A DNA stretch of 64,000 bases from Ectothiorhodospira lacustris (GTDB taxonomy: Bacteria; Pseudomonadota; Gammaproteobacteria; Ectothiorhodospirales; Ectothiorhodospiraceae). Below, in pieces: positions 19,439 through 30,210 of the stretch (positions within the stretch are counted from its first letter, which is position 1; every line of letters begins with the position of its first letter). The translations under genes were made by a program, and so were the position numbers. A model generated the notes under the pieces. That model worked only from the letters and a program-made list of their open reading frames with translations. It ran no database searches and was not told the DNA's origin. The stretch lies in assembly GCF_022227845.1 (NCBI RefSeq), contig NZ_JAJNQN010000008.1, forward strand, positions 62,001 through 126,000, given 5' to 3'.

Positions 19439-19813
19439 TCAGGCGCTTTTACGAGCCTTGGCAGGGTCGATACTGGTGACGGTGGCCAAGCCTTCTTCGC
19501 TCAGTTTCTGTACTTCTTCGGCATAACCGCGCTGCAGCTCCACCAGTTCGTTGGCGTCCTTGGCGACCTTTTCGCCCAGGGACTTGGTGGCCTCGGCCTG
19601 GGCACCCACATAGGCCTGCAGGCTCTTGGGATCGGTCACGGTCTGCAGCGCACGCATCTGCTCGATGGAAATCTCGGAGTAGCTGCGGAACATGCTGATC
19701 TGGTATTCCACCAGCTTGGACACATAGTCAAGGGTGGCATTATTGAATTTGCGCACCGGAGCAGCCATCTTGTCGAACTGTTCCTGGGAGGTGTTGAAGA
19801 ATTCGTTGTACAT
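19439..19813 (-). CDS. phaP: Phasin (PHA granule-associated protein)
   Basis: 124 residues, almost all amphipathic helix without cysteine. The sequence (YNEFFNTSQEQFDKM, then VEYQISMFRSYSEISIEQM) is of the phasin type: small proteins that coat polyhydroxyalkanoate granules. GGAG lies just before the ATG at 19813. A longer in-frame start at 19924 would run through the promoter and was rejected. It is monocistronic, with its own terminator. No PHA synthase or depolymerase lies in the window. The promoter carries TGC-rich motifs also found before fabI. Confidence 0.88.
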   Translation of the reverse strand: MYNEFFNTSQEQFDKMAAPVRKFNNATLDYVSKLVEYQISMFRSYSEISIEQMRALQTVTDPKSLQAYVGAQAEATKSLGEKVAKDANELVELQRGYAEEVQKLSEEGLATVTSIDPAKARKSA

Positions 19814-19859
19814 GGCAAATCTCCTGTTGGGTTTGCCAAGGCGGGCGGATTCCCAACCT

Positions 19860-19902
19860 TGTTGCGTTGCAGCATATCGCATCCTTTTGTGCGGTGCAAC
19901 AT
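19860..19902 (-). promoter_or_regulatory. Phasin promoter overlapped by two TGC-rich motifs
   Basis: On the minus strand, TTGCAC (19899-19894) and TATGCT (19876-19871) form a -35/-10 pair with exactly 17 bases between them, about 60 bases before the phasin start. The -10 overlaps GCTGCAACGCAACA (19873-19860) and the -35 overlaps TGCGGTGCAACAT read on the plus strand (19890-19902). A repressor binding these motifs would cover both boxes. The site is similar to one before fabI (8719). Confidence 0.65.
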
Positions 19903-20050
19903 TTTCATGGGGGCATGCCCCCACGCGAAAACATTAAAACCGCATAAACTGGATGCATAATTGGGAAAGCCGAAGTATTTTTGTGATCAGTCAATGTCGA
20001 CAGGTCGGCCCGTGGCAACGGAAAGGCCGACCGGGTCATTCAGGAAGCCG

Positions 20051-20752
20051 ATGATGAACAACAACATCACAGTCCGACGCACCCTGACGGGGATCCTGGT
20101 CTTTGACCAGGTAGAGGCCCTTGATTTTGCCGGGCCGTTTGAAGTCTTTGCCACCACCCGGCTGGATGAATCCAGGCGCGCCGAAACGGAGTCGCCTTTC
20201 GACATCCGCCTGATTGCCGAGCACAAGCGCCCCATCACCACCACCGGCGGCATGATGGTCCTGCCCCATCATGATTTCACCGATTGCCCGGAACTGGACA
20301 TCCTGGTGGTACCGGGAGGGAAGGGAGCCCGCAGGGAGATCAACAATCCCGTGCTGATGAACTGGATCCGGGAACGCTCCGATGGCCTGTCCCTGCTGGC
20401 CGGTGTCTGCACAGGGGCCATGCTCCTGGGCAAGGCGGGCCTGTTGGACGGCCTGCGGGCCACCACCCACTGGCGATCCCTTGAGTGGATGCGGGATTCA
20501 TTTCCGGAGGTGATGGTGGTGGAAGATGAGTTCGTCGTGGATGCCGGTTCCGTCATCACCTCGGCGGGCATTTCCGCCGGCATCGACATGGCCTTGCAAC
20601 TGGTACTGCGCTACCACGGCCAGGAGGTGGCACGGGCGGCGGCCCGCAATATGGAATATCCCTTCCCGGAAAACAGCCGCCGCCGCGTACTCGAAGGCCT
20701 GAAGCCACCGACCCTGCAGGTGCCACAGGCAGAACAACAGCCTATCAGCTAG
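20051..20752 (+). CDS. DJ-1/PfpI-family protein
   Basis: 233 residues, one class I glutamine-amidotransferase-like domain. The nucleophile elbow is Cys120 in LAGVCTGAMLLG, after VVPGGKGARR, and TTHWRS follows as in the isonitrile hydratase and AraC-associated subfamily. There is no C-terminal HTH, so it is not one of the AraC regulators. AGGAAG precedes the ATG at 20051; the longer in-frame start at 19961 lacks such a site. Substrate unknown (isonitrile hydratase, chaperone or glyoxalase-like functions occur in this fold). It is convergent with maeB. Confidence 0.88.
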   Translation: MMNNNITVRRTLTGILVFDQVEALDFAGPFEVFATTRLDESRRAETESPFDIRLIAEHKRPITTTGGMMVLPHHDFTDCPELDILVVPGGKGARREINNPVLMNWIRERSDGLSLLAGVCTGAMLLGKAGLLDGLRATTHWRSLEWMRDSFPEVMVVEDEFVVDAGSVITSAGISAGIDMALQLVLRYHGQEVARAAARNMEYPFPENSRRRVLEGLKPPTLQVPQAEQQPIS

Positions 20753-20794
20753 ATTCACGGCTTGCCCCTCCCTCGACGTCCCAAGAAACTGCCG

Positions 20795-20840
20795 CCTCCC
20801 TTCTCCCCCTGGGGGGAGAAGGGCAGGGGACGAGGGGCCT

Positions 20841-20842
<2 letters not shown>
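20795..20842. repeat. CCCTTCTCCCC-type hairpin repeat
   Basis: CCCTTCTCCCC (20798-20808) pairs with GGGGAGAAGGG (20813-20823) across CTGG, followed by GCAGGGGACGAGGGGCC. The same element, larger, occurs at 43401-43500. It lies between the convergent DJ-1 and maeB genes and may serve as a bidirectional stop. Such hairpins are common mobile-looking palindromes in proteobacteria. Confidence 0.7.
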
Positions 20843-23153
<2,311 letters not shown>

Positions 23154-23338
23154 GGGTGCGATGGATCTCCGGGTACGGGTCTTGGAATCGGAAAGCGGAC
23201 CATTATCCGACTTTATTGCTGTGGTCGCACCCGATATGACCGTTTTCCAAGCTGTCTGGTGTCGGAATCGAAAATTGTTTGTGACATCGGCAACAGGCTG
23301 CAACCGGAGGGGAATCGGTACTGAGTCCCGTTATTTAA

Positions 23339-23354
23339 CATAATATACATTATG
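23339..23354. promoter_or_regulatory. AT-rich palindrome upstream of maeB
   Basis: CATAAT and ATTATG flank ATAC, a 6-bp inverted repeat in a short AT-rich patch about 190 bases before maeB. It could be an operator or a promoter element. The 341-base gap between bioA and maeB otherwise holds only the paired-hairpin repeat at 23385. Confidence 0.35.
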
Positions 23355-23384
23355 CGAACCTCCGGGTGCCATGGTATTGGTACC

Positions 23385-23462
23385 GTCATTCCCGCGTTCG
23401 CGGGAATCCAGTCACGGAAAGCCCCTATGAACTCCTGAACTCCCGCTTTCACGGGAGTGACG
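23385..23462. repeat. Paired-hairpin (GTCATTCCC...GTGACG) element
   Basis: The left hairpin has GTCATTCCCGC and GCGGGAATCCAGT (23385-23412). The right hairpin has CTCCCGC and CGGGAGTGACG (about 23440-23462). The whole forms an interrupted inverted repeat with ends GTCA and TGAC. Copies occur at 24911, 25192, 40822, 46268, 46411, 49247 and 58914. Confidence 0.85.
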
Positions 23463-23494
23463 AACAAAGTTCGCGTCGGAGCCATCACCGCGAG

Positions 23495-24844
23495 TCAATC
23501 CCTGCACGCCAGGTCGATGCCTTCCATCATCACCTGCGCCAGGAACCGGATCTGCTCCTCGGTGATTACGTACGGCGGCATCAGGTAACTCACGTTGCCC
23601 AGCGGTCTGAGCAGTGCGCCTCGTTTGAGGCCGTGCCGGTAGATCGCCAGACCACGACGCTCCTGCCAGGGGTACGGTTCGCGGGTGGTCTTGTTTCTCA
23701 CCATCTCCACCGCCGCGATCATCCCGTGCTGACGCACATCCGCCACGTGGGGATGATCCTTCAACGGCGCCAGGGATTCGGCCATCACCGCTGCCAGCCG
23801 TCGATTTCGCCCGATGACGTCATCCCGTTCGAACAGGTCCAGGGTGGCCAAAGCCGCCGTGCAGGCCAGCGGATTGGCGGTATAGGAATGGGAATGCAGA
23901 AATGCGGTCAGGCGCGTGTACTCATCATAAAAGGCGTCATAGACCTGATCATGGGTCAGCACCACGGACAGCGGCAGATAGCCCCCGGTCAGTCCCTTGG
24001 ACAGACACATGAAATCCGGCGAGATACCCGCCTGTTCACAGGCAAACAGGGTCCCGGTCCGGCCGAACCCCACCGCGATCTCGTCGGCGATCAGATGCAC
24101 CCCGTGGCGGTCACAGGCCTCGCGCAACAATTGCAGATACCGGGGGTGATACATGCGCATGCCGCCGGCGCATTGCACCAGGGGCTCGACGATCACCGCG
24201 CAGGTTTCGTGGGCGTGCCTTGCCAACGTCGCCTCCATTGCCTCGAACATTCGCTCGGCCACTTGTTCACAATCCTCGCCCGGTTCACGCTCGAAACAGT
24301 CCGGACCCGGCACGGTCATGACCTCCATCAGTAGCGGCCCATAGGTGGACTTGTACAGAGGCACGTCACCCACCGCCAGCGCCCCCAGGGTTTCCCCGTG
24401 ATAGCTGTTGGAGAGACAGATGAACCGGGTCTTGTCCTTGCGGCCTTGATTGAGCCAGTAATGGAAGCTCATCTTCAGCGCGACTTCGACGGCGGCGGAC
24501 CCGTTGTCGGCGTAGAAGCATCGGCTCAGGCCCGGCGGCGTGATCGCCACCAGACGCTCGGACAACCGGACCACCGGTTCATGGGTGAAACCGGCCAGGA
24601 TCACATGTTCCAGATCATCCAGCTGCCGGCGGATGGCGGCATTGATGTAGGGATTGGCATGGCCGAACAGGTTCACCCACCAAGAGCTGACAGCATCCAG
24701 ATAGCGGTTGCCGTCGAAATCCTCCAGCCACACCCCCTCCCCTCGCCGAATCGGCGTCATGGGTAGGTGTTCGTGATCCTTCATCTGGGTACAGGGATGC
24801 CAGACAACGGCCAGGTCCCTGCGGGTCAGGTCGTGATTGTTCAT
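23495..24844 (-). CDS. bioA: Adenosylmethionine-8-amino-7-oxononanoate aminotransferase
   Basis: 449 residues, a class III PLP transaminase. It has the BioA-specific start LAVVWHPCTQMKDH, VSSWWVNLFGHANP at 52-65, and the PLP lysine Lys283 in LSKGLTGGYLPLS. It transfers the amino group of S-adenosylmethionine to KAPA to give DAPA in biotin synthesis. The other bio genes are not in the window. The leader between kamA and bioA is full of repeat elements. Confidence 0.95.
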   Translation of the reverse strand: MNNHDLTRRDLAVVWHPCTQMKDHEHLPMTPIRRGEGVWLEDFDGNRYLDAVSSWWVNLFGHANPYINAAIRRQLDDLEHVILAGFTHEPVVRLSERLVAITPPGLSRCFYADNGSAAVEVALKMSFHYWLNQGRKDKTRFICLSNSYHGETLGALAVGDVPLYKSTYGPLLMEVMTVPGPDCFEREPGEDCEQVAERMFEAMEATLARHAHETCAVIVEPLVQCAGGMRMYHPRYLQLLREACDRHGVHLIADEIAVGFGRTGTLFACEQAGISPDFMCLSKGLTGGYLPLSVVLTHDQVYDAFYDEYTRLTAFLHSHSYTANPLACTAALATLDLFERDDVIGRNRRLAAVMAESLAPLKDHPHVADVRQHGMIAAVEMVRNKTTREPYPWQERRGLAIYRHGLKRGALLRPLGNVSYLMPPYVITEEQIRFLAQVMMEGIDLACRD

Positions 24845-24910
24845 TGGCTGAAGCCCTCTTCAAGGATGCTATGAATCAGTCTTTTCCGTGGTTGGAGGTT
24901 CTGCACATGT

Positions 24911-25020
24911 GGCACCACTCCCGCTCTTGAACCCGGCATTGATTCCCGTGTTAAAAGGGTATCCTGCGGGAGCCCATGAGGTTCTGCACATACTGGATTC
25001 CCGCTTGCGCGGGAATGACG
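24911..25020. repeat. Paired-hairpin element with an expanded left loop
   Basis: The left hairpin is ACTCCCGC (24917-24924) and GCGGGAGCCCA (24966-24976), but its arms are separated by about 41 bases instead of 4. The right hairpin is intact: CTGGATTCCCGC and GCGGGAATGACG (24993-25020). It is the same family as 23385. The 463-base gap between bioA and the KamA-family gene holds this copy, a terminator and a repeat cluster. Confidence 0.65.
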
Positions 25021-25080
25021 GAGCCGAAGCAAAAGTAACAGCAACGTATTCCCGGGATTGATGGCAAGGCGCCCTGTAAC

Positions 25081-25115
25081 AAAAAGGCTGACCCGGGAGA
25101 TACCCGAACCAGCCT
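25081..25115 (-). terminator. Rho-independent terminator downstream of the KamA-family gene
   Basis: On the minus strand AGGCTG pairs with CAGCCT, with an inner CGGG/CCCG stem, followed by TTTTTG (A-run at 25081-25085 on plus). It lies about 190 bases past the KamA-family stop, after the repeat cluster, and before bioA. A second short stem GAACCGG/CCGGTTC lies at 25127-25144. Confidence 0.65.
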
Positions 25116-25191
25116 GAAAGACATGGGAACCGGCCTGCCGGTTCTCACAAGTCGAGTTGTTTTTTCTTCACATCGCTGCCGTAACCAAGGG

Positions 25192-25290
25192 CATCATTCC
25201 CGCTTCTTGATAACGTCACTCCCGGGGTTGAAACCCATAACATCACTCCCGGAGTTGAACCCGTCATTCCCGCGAAAGCGGGAATCCAGT
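25192..25290. repeat. Cluster of half-elements of the paired-hairpin family
   Basis: Four left-half copies lie in a row. Three are degenerate (CATTCCCGCTTCTTG, then GTCACTCCCGGGGTTG, then ATCACTCCCGGAGTTG). The fourth is intact: GTCATTCCCGC with GCGGGAATCCAGT at 25263-25290. There is no right half. The spacing is irregular (22-29 bases), which suggests repeated partial duplication or decay. It lies just downstream of the KamA-family stop. Confidence 0.65.
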
Positions 25291-25307
25291 CATCATGAAA
25301 CCCCGGT

Positions 25308-26678
25308 TTAGCGGGTCACCGCCCTCGCCTTCATGGCATTGTACTCATCTTCGAAGAAGAACTTCTCCTCCCCGAAAGCCGGCTTGAGATGATTCAGCCA
25401 AGTGGCCTTTTCATCATATCGGGCGAAGAACGGACGCTGCACCCAGTCGGGATTGCGGCCTTGAATGAAGCGCAGCACGAACACCTTCTCTCCCTGAATC
25501 CGGGCCACGCCTTGGATCTCCACCTTGCCGGGACCGGCACTCATGGATGGCCCCCGGGCGGTACGGGCCAGACCGGATACTCGAGACATGGCATCACGGT
25601 AAATCTCCCAGGCCCGGGCCAGTGGGACCTCGAAGTAGCATCGAGCACCGGTATCCCGTTCGCCGAACATGTAATAGGGCACGATCCCCATGCGCACCTG
25701 GTTCTGCCACATGCGGGCCCAGACCTTGGCGTCGTCATTGATATGGGCCAGCAACGGACCTTGACTGCGGATCTCGGCGCCAGTGGCGCGCAGCCGGCGG
25801 ATGGCCTCCCGGGCCACCGGGGTTTCCATCTCCCGCCAGTGGTTGTAATGCGCCATCAGGGCCACGTGCTTGCCCGCCTTCACCAGACGTTCCAGCAGCA
25901 TCAGCAATTCATCGGAATCCCCATCGCTCACGAAGCGATGGGGCCAGAAGGTCAGTGCCTTGGTGCCGATGCGGATGCTCTGGATATGGTCAAACTCCGG
26001 TGCCGTCAGGGGTTCCAGATACTGGGCCAGATACTTGGTCTTCATGACCATGGGATCACCACCGGTGACCAGTAGATCCGTCACTTCCGGATGGGCGCGC
26101 AGGTAGCCCAACAGGTCATCACTCTGACTGGAAGCGATGCGCAGTTCCTTGTCACCCACGAACTGGGCCCAGCGGAAACAGAAGGTGCAGTAGGCATGGC
26201 AAGTCTGGCCCTGGGTGGGGAAGAACAGCACCGTTTCCTTGTACTTGTGCTGCAACCCTTCCAGGGGACGGCCGTCCAGCATGGGGCGGTTCATCTCCAT
26301 CTGCCCTGCCGGGTGGGGATTGAGGTCCTGACGCAGCGTCTGCGCCAAGGCAGCAATCTCCGCCCGCTCGGCGCCGCGACGGTGCAACGCGGCCATGCGC
26401 TCATAGGCGTCCGGCTGCAGCATCTCGCGCTGAGGGAAGGTCAGCTGATAGATCGGGTCATCGGGGACCTGATCCCAGTCGATCAATTCATCTATGATGT
26501 ATTCATTGACTCGGAACGGTAGCACACTGGCCACCACCTTCATCTCGAAGCGCCGGGCCTCGGATAGCCGGGCTACGGCGGGGATCTGCTCCAGGGTCCG
26601 TTCGGTGTACACCTTGAACGGGCGGGACTTGATCTCCTGCCGTGCATCGTGCCGGTAAAAATTAAGGACAGAATTCAT
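25308..26678 (-). CDS. KamA-family radical SAM aminomutase
   Basis: 456 residues. The radical SAM cluster ligands are Cys160, Cys164 and Cys167 in CHAYCTFCFRW. TGGDP and, near the C-terminus, SAGPGKVEI match the PLP-lysine region of lysine 2,3-aminomutase. It probably shifts an amino group on lysine or a related substrate using SAM, an iron-sulfur cluster and PLP. It is longer than EpmB and has no beta-lysine acetyltransferase (AblB) next to it, so the classical osmolyte pathway is not shown. It is divergent from a class V aminotransferase, with a 225-base gap in which no motif was seen. Confidence 0.85.
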   Translation of the reverse strand: MNSVLNFYRHDARQEIKSRPFKVYTERTLEQIPAVARLSEARRFEMKVVASVLPFRVNEYIIDELIDWDQVPDDPIYQLTFPQREMLQPDAYERMAALHRRGAERAEIAALAQTLRQDLNPHPAGQMEMNRPMLDGRPLEGLQHKYKETVLFFPTQGQTCHAYCTFCFRWAQFVGDKELRIASSQSDDLLGYLRAHPEVTDLLVTGGDPMVMKTKYLAQYLEPLTAPEFDHIQSIRIGTKALTFWPHRFVSDGDSDELLMLLERLVKAGKHVALMAHYNHWREMETPVAREAIRRLRATGAEIRSQGPLLAHINDDAKVWARMWQNQVRMGIVPYYMFGERDTGARCYFEVPLARAWEIYRDAMSRVSGLARTARGPSMSAGPGKVEIQGVARIQGEKVFVLRFIQGRNPDWVQRPFFARYDEKATWLNHLKPAFGEEKFFFEDEYNAMKARAVTR

Positions 26679-26903
26679 GACGCCTCCGATACTCTGTGAT
26701 CAGATCAGACGGAAAATAAATCTGGATCCAGTGGGAAGAACGGGCGCCGCAGGCGTGCCAGCCCTGATCTCCGGAAAAGACCGCGCATCATTCGGCGGTC
26801 ACAAGACGGTCGTGGCCAACATGGCCAGGGGACAAAGAGGATCAACCCTAACAAATCAGGCACGTTCATTGCAAATCCATCACTGACCTGATCAAGGAGC
26901 ATC

Positions 26904-28028
26904 ATGCATCCGGAATTCCCCCTCACTCCAGACCTGATACACCTCAATCACGCCGCCGTCGGGCCCTGGCCGGTCCGTACGGCACAGGCGGTGGCCGCCT
27001 TTGCCCAGGAAAATACCCTCTATGGATCGCTGCATTATCCGCAGTGGATGGCGGTGGAAAAAAGGCTCCGCGGACGGCTGCAGCGACTGATCAATGCCCC
27101 AGCCACAGAGGACATCGCCCTGCTCAAGAACACCTCGGAAGGCCTGTCCGTGGTGGCCTTCGGACTGGCGTGGCGGCATGGGGACAACGTGGTCTGTCCG
27201 GTGCAGGAGTTTCCGTCCAACCGGATCGTCTGGCAGGCCCTGGAGTCCCGCTTCGGCGTGGAGGTCCGCCTGGTGGATCTCTCGGTGGCGGACCCGGAGG
27301 CCGCGTTACTGGCGGCCACGAACCGGCGCACCCGCCTGCTGAGCGTGAGCGCCGTACAATATGCCCGGGGCCTGCGACTGGATCTGGAGCGTCTGGGCGC
27401 TGCCTGCAGGCATCGGGGGATCTGGTTCTGTGTGGACGCCATCCAGCAACTGGGCGCCCTGCCCCTGGATGTGCAGTCGGCCCAAGTGGACTTTCTCGCC
27501 GCCGATGCCCACAAGTGGCTACTCGGACCCGAGGGCATCGCGGTGTTCTATGCCGGCCCGGAGGCCCGCGAGGCACTGAGCCTGAACCAGTACGGCTGGC
27601 ACATGGTGGAACAGTGCGGAGATTATGACCGGATGGACTGGCAACCTGCCGATTCGGCACGCCGATTCGAATGCGGCAGCCCCAACATGGTGGGGATTCA
27701 CGCCCTGGACGCCAGCCTGTCCCTGTTCGAGGAGCTGGGCATGGCTTTCGTCGCCGATGCCCTGTCCAGAAACGTGGAATATCTGGTGGATCTGCTCAGG
27801 TCCGCCAAGTTCGAGGTCTATTCTCCCCAGGCGCCGGAACGGCGCTCGGGCATCGTCACCTTCGGGCGTCGGGAGATGGACGTGGAGGCATGCCACCGCC
27901 AACTGATGGACGCCGGAGTGCTATGCGCCCCACGGGGCGGCGGCATCCGGTTCTCCCCCCATTTCCATACCCGGACCGGTGACCTGGAACGGGCCGTGGA
28001 GATGGCGGCAGCTTTCCTCGACGGTTGA
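26904..28028 (+). CDS. Class V aminotransferase-fold PLP protein
   Basis: 374 residues. It opens with LIHLNHAAVGPWP, and the PLP lysine is Lys204 in DAHKWLLGPEG, with the preceding FCVDAIQQLG aspartate. The SufS/IscS-type catalytic cysteine loop is absent: the C-terminal region reads CAPRGGGIRFSPHF. So it is not a typical cysteine desulfurase and is closer to isopenicillin-N-epimerase-like or other class V enzymes. AAGGAG lies just before the ATG. It is divergent from the KamA-family gene and might share a substrate pathway with it (inference). Confidence 0.85.
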   Translation: MHPEFPLTPDLIHLNHAAVGPWPVRTAQAVAAFAQENTLYGSLHYPQWMAVEKRLRGRLQRLINAPATEDIALLKNTSEGLSVVAFGLAWRHGDNVVCPVQEFPSNRIVWQALESRFGVEVRLVDLSVADPEAALLAATNRRTRLLSVSAVQYARGLRLDLERLGAACRHRGIWFCVDAIQQLGALPLDVQSAQVDFLAADAHKWLLGPEGIAVFYAGPEAREALSLNQYGWHMVEQCGDYDRMDWQPADSARRFECGSPNMVGIHALDASLSLFEELGMAFVADALSRNVEYLVDLLRSAKFEVYSPQAPERRSGIVTFGRREMDVEACHRQLMDAGVLCAPRGGGIRFSPHFHTRTGDLERAVEMAAAFLDG

Positions 28029-28044
28029 TGGGTGACCGCCGCGC

Positions 28045-28821
28045 CTACGGCTGGGGATGAAACAGGCGCCGATAGTTCTGCGTGGTCCGGGCGGCCAAGG
28101 TCTCCAGGCTCTCACCCCTGACGGTGGCCACGCACTCGGCCACATGACGGACCAGGGCCGGGTGATTCATCTTGCCCCTGAACGGCGCCGGAGCCAGATA
28201 GGGGGCATCCGTCTCTATCAGTAGCCGGTCCGCCGGCACACGTCGCGCCACCTCCCTCAGGGGTTCAGCGTTACGAAAGGTGACGATCCCGGAAAAGGAA
28301 ACGTGAAACCCCAGGTCCAGCCCTGCCCTGGCCGTGTCCCAGTCTTCGGTGAAGCAATGCAGGACCCCGCCCACGTCCCGGGCACCCTCCTCTGACAAGA
28401 TCGCCAGGGTATCCGCGCGGGCATCCCGGGTATGAATGATCAACGGCTTGCCCGCCGCCCGGGCGGCCCGCACATGCACCCGGAACCGCTCCCGCTGCCA
28501 GGCCAGGTCGCCCTCGTTGTAGTGGTAATCCAGCCCGGTTTCGCCGATGGCCACCACCTCCGGATCGGCAGCCATGGCCGCCAATGCTTCCGCGTCGGGT
28601 TCATGGCCTTCTCGCGCACTGGGATGCACTCCCACGGAACAGGAGACCTGGGCATAGCGCCCGGCCAGATCCTTGACGGCCTGAAAGTTGTTCATGTCGA
28701 TGCACACGCACAGCATGTGCTCGACACCGGCCACGGTGGCCGCGGCCATGAGTTGGTCCATGTCGTCGTCGAACCCGCTCAGGTCGATCCGATCCAGGTG
28801 GCAGTGAGAATCAATCAGCAT
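28045..28821 (-). CDS. tatD: TatD-family metal-dependent DNase
   Basis: 258 residues, a TIM-barrel hydrolase. Metal ligands are visible in DSHCHLD at the start, ETGLDYHY, IHTRDA, LHCFT and the final ETDAPYLAP. TatD-type enzymes are deoxyribonucleases, including proofreading of 3' ends. It is the last gene of the tmk-holB-pilZ-tatD cluster, a common arrangement in gammaproteobacteria, where the member is often called YcfH. Confidence 0.92.
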   Translation of the reverse strand: MLIDSHCHLDRIDLSGFDDDMDQLMAAATVAGVEHMLCVCIDMNNFQAVKDLAGRYAQVSCSVGVHPSAREGHEPDAEALAAMAADPEVVAIGETGLDYHYNEGDLAWQRERFRVHVRAARAAGKPLIIHTRDARADTLAILSEEGARDVGGVLHCFTEDWDTARAGLDLGFHVSFSGIVTFRNAEPLREVARRVPADRLLIETDAPYLAPAPFRGKMNHPALVRHVAECVATVRGESLETLAARTTQNYRRLFHPQP

Positions 28822-28862
28822 GAATTTCGATCTGTCATCGCTTGGGTGAGAGATGATGCAAA

Positions 28863-29204
28863 CTACATGGTATTGGTCAGCCGGTCCGACTGCAGCGCCC
28901 CGCCCAGCAGGCCTTCGATCTTGTTGCGGGTGGCACCCTTGTCCTGGGCGTTGAACTGCACACCGATGCCGGGCGTGCGGTTACCTTGGGCCCTGGGGGG
29001 CGTGACCCAGATGACGCGCCCGGCTACCGGAATACGCTCGCGCTCCTCCATCAAGGTCAGGAGCATGAAGACCTCGTCGCCCAGCTTGTAGGGCTTCTGC
29101 GTGGGAATGAACAGACCGCCATTCTTCACATAAGACATGTAGGCGGCATAAAGGGAATGCTTGTCCTTGATCGCCAGCGAAAGTATGCCTTGTCCCGGTG
29201 CCAT
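28863..29204 (-). CDS. pilZ: PilZ-domain protein, type IV pilus biogenesis
   Basis: 113 residues, a single PilZ domain of the atypical PilZ class linked to type IV pili, which does not need the RxxxR c-di-GMP motif. GVQF and NGGLFIPT are recognisable core strands. GGAGGAG lies directly before the ATG at 29204; the longer frame (29234) adds an unlikely leader. Its position between holB and tatD is the usual one for pilZ. PilZ works with FimX and PilB in pilus assembly in Xanthomonas and Pseudomonas. Confidence 0.88.
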   Translation of the reverse strand: MAPGQGILSLAIKDKHSLYAAYMSYVKNGGLFIPTQKPYKLGDEVFMLLTLMEERERIPVAGRVIWVTPPRAQGNRTPGIGVQFNAQDKGATRNKIEGLLGGALQSDRLTNTM

Positions 29205-29214
29205 GTCTCCTCCT

Positions 29215-30210
29215 TCAGGTCTGTGCCAGATCAAGCAGGGTTACCAGTATATCTTCCAGCAGCACCTGCGGGTTGATCGGGGTGTCCGAAAGACGGCGCC
29301 ACTCGAGCAATCGTTCCTGAAAACGGAAACAGGCCGCCAGGTCCAGCTGTCCCGTCAGGACCTGCAAATCCTTCGAGGTGGCCATGCCGGATAACAGAGA
29401 TCCATCTCCTCCCGTCATGTGCCGACGAATCCCGTCCGCCATGAGGATCTGCAACCGGTCCACCAGCACGTCCACAGGCAACTTGTGCCATTGCTCGGAC
29501 AGTTCCACCACCCCCTTGCGCCCCTGCAACAGGGTCAGCAGGGCATCCAGTTGGGTACGCCACTGACTCAATGTCTCCTGCTCCGCCAACATCCGGGCAC
29601 GCAGCGGCGATCCATGCCCCAGGGCCAGCAGGGCATCCAGATCCCCGGCGGGCACCGTCGGCATGGCTTCCGTCAGCCAGCGCCGGGCCTCGGGGCGTGA
29701 GGGCAACGCCAGCTTGACCTGCTGGCAGCGGCTGCGAACGGTGGCCGGCAAGCGGGAGGCATGGGCGCTGACCAGGATCAATATTGCATCTCCCGGCGGC
29801 TCTTCCAAGGTCTTGAGCAGGCTGTTGGCGGCATTCTCGGTCATGGTATCGGCGGGCCACAGAATGGCCATCCGGCAGGGACCATGGCTGCGGCTCAGGG
29901 ACATGAAATCCCTCAGTTCCCGGATCTGGTCCACCAGGATACGGGTCTTGCCCTCCGGGATGGTGAGTTCCATCAGATCGGGGTGGGCACCGGCCAGCCA
30001 CATGCGACAACCATGACACTGACCACAGGCAACCCCTTGGGCCTGGGGTGATTCGCACTGAATCGCCTGGCAGAAGGCCCTCGCAAAATCCAGCTTGCCG
30101 GTTCCGGTCGGCCCCGTGAATAGCCAGCCGTGAGGCAGACGACCTGAACGCCGCCGCTCCAGTATTGCCCGCCAGGCCTCATCCAGCCAGGGAAAGGAGG
30201 CGCCGTTCAT
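29215..30210 (-). CDS. holB: DNA polymerase III subunit delta'
   Basis: 331 residues, a clamp-loader AAA+ protein. It has a degenerate P-loop GPTGTGKLDF, the zinc cluster of four cysteines starting at Cys52 (spacing C-x10-C-x2-C-x2-C), and the SRC motif in RSRCQQV. Delta' opens the beta clamp together with delta and tau. It overlaps the tmk stop by 4 bases and precedes pilZ by 10 bases. Confidence 0.94.
   Translation of the reverse strand: MNGASFPWLDEAWRAILERRRSGRLPHGWLFTGPTGTGKLDFARAFCQAIQCESPQAQGVACGQCHGCRMWLAGAHPDLMELTIPEGKTRILVDQIRELRDFMSLSRSHGPCRMAILWPADTMTENAANSLLKTLEEPPGDAILILVSAHASRLPATVRSRCQQVKLALPSRPEARRWLTEAMPTVPAGDLDALLALGHGSPLRARMLAEQETLSQWRTQLDALLTLLQGRKGVVELSEQWHKLPVDVLVDRLQILMADGIRRHMTGGDGSLLSGMATSKDLQVLTGQLDLAACFRFQERLLEWRRLSDTPINPQVLLEDILVTLLDLAQT

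Noticed and set aside
25192-25290. Possible CRISPR array
   Set aside because: Repeats are palindromic and of unequal length and spacing, without unique spacers or cas genes.
26904-28028. Cysteine desulfurase (SufS/IscS)
   Set aside because: The catalytic cysteine loop is missing from the C-terminal region.
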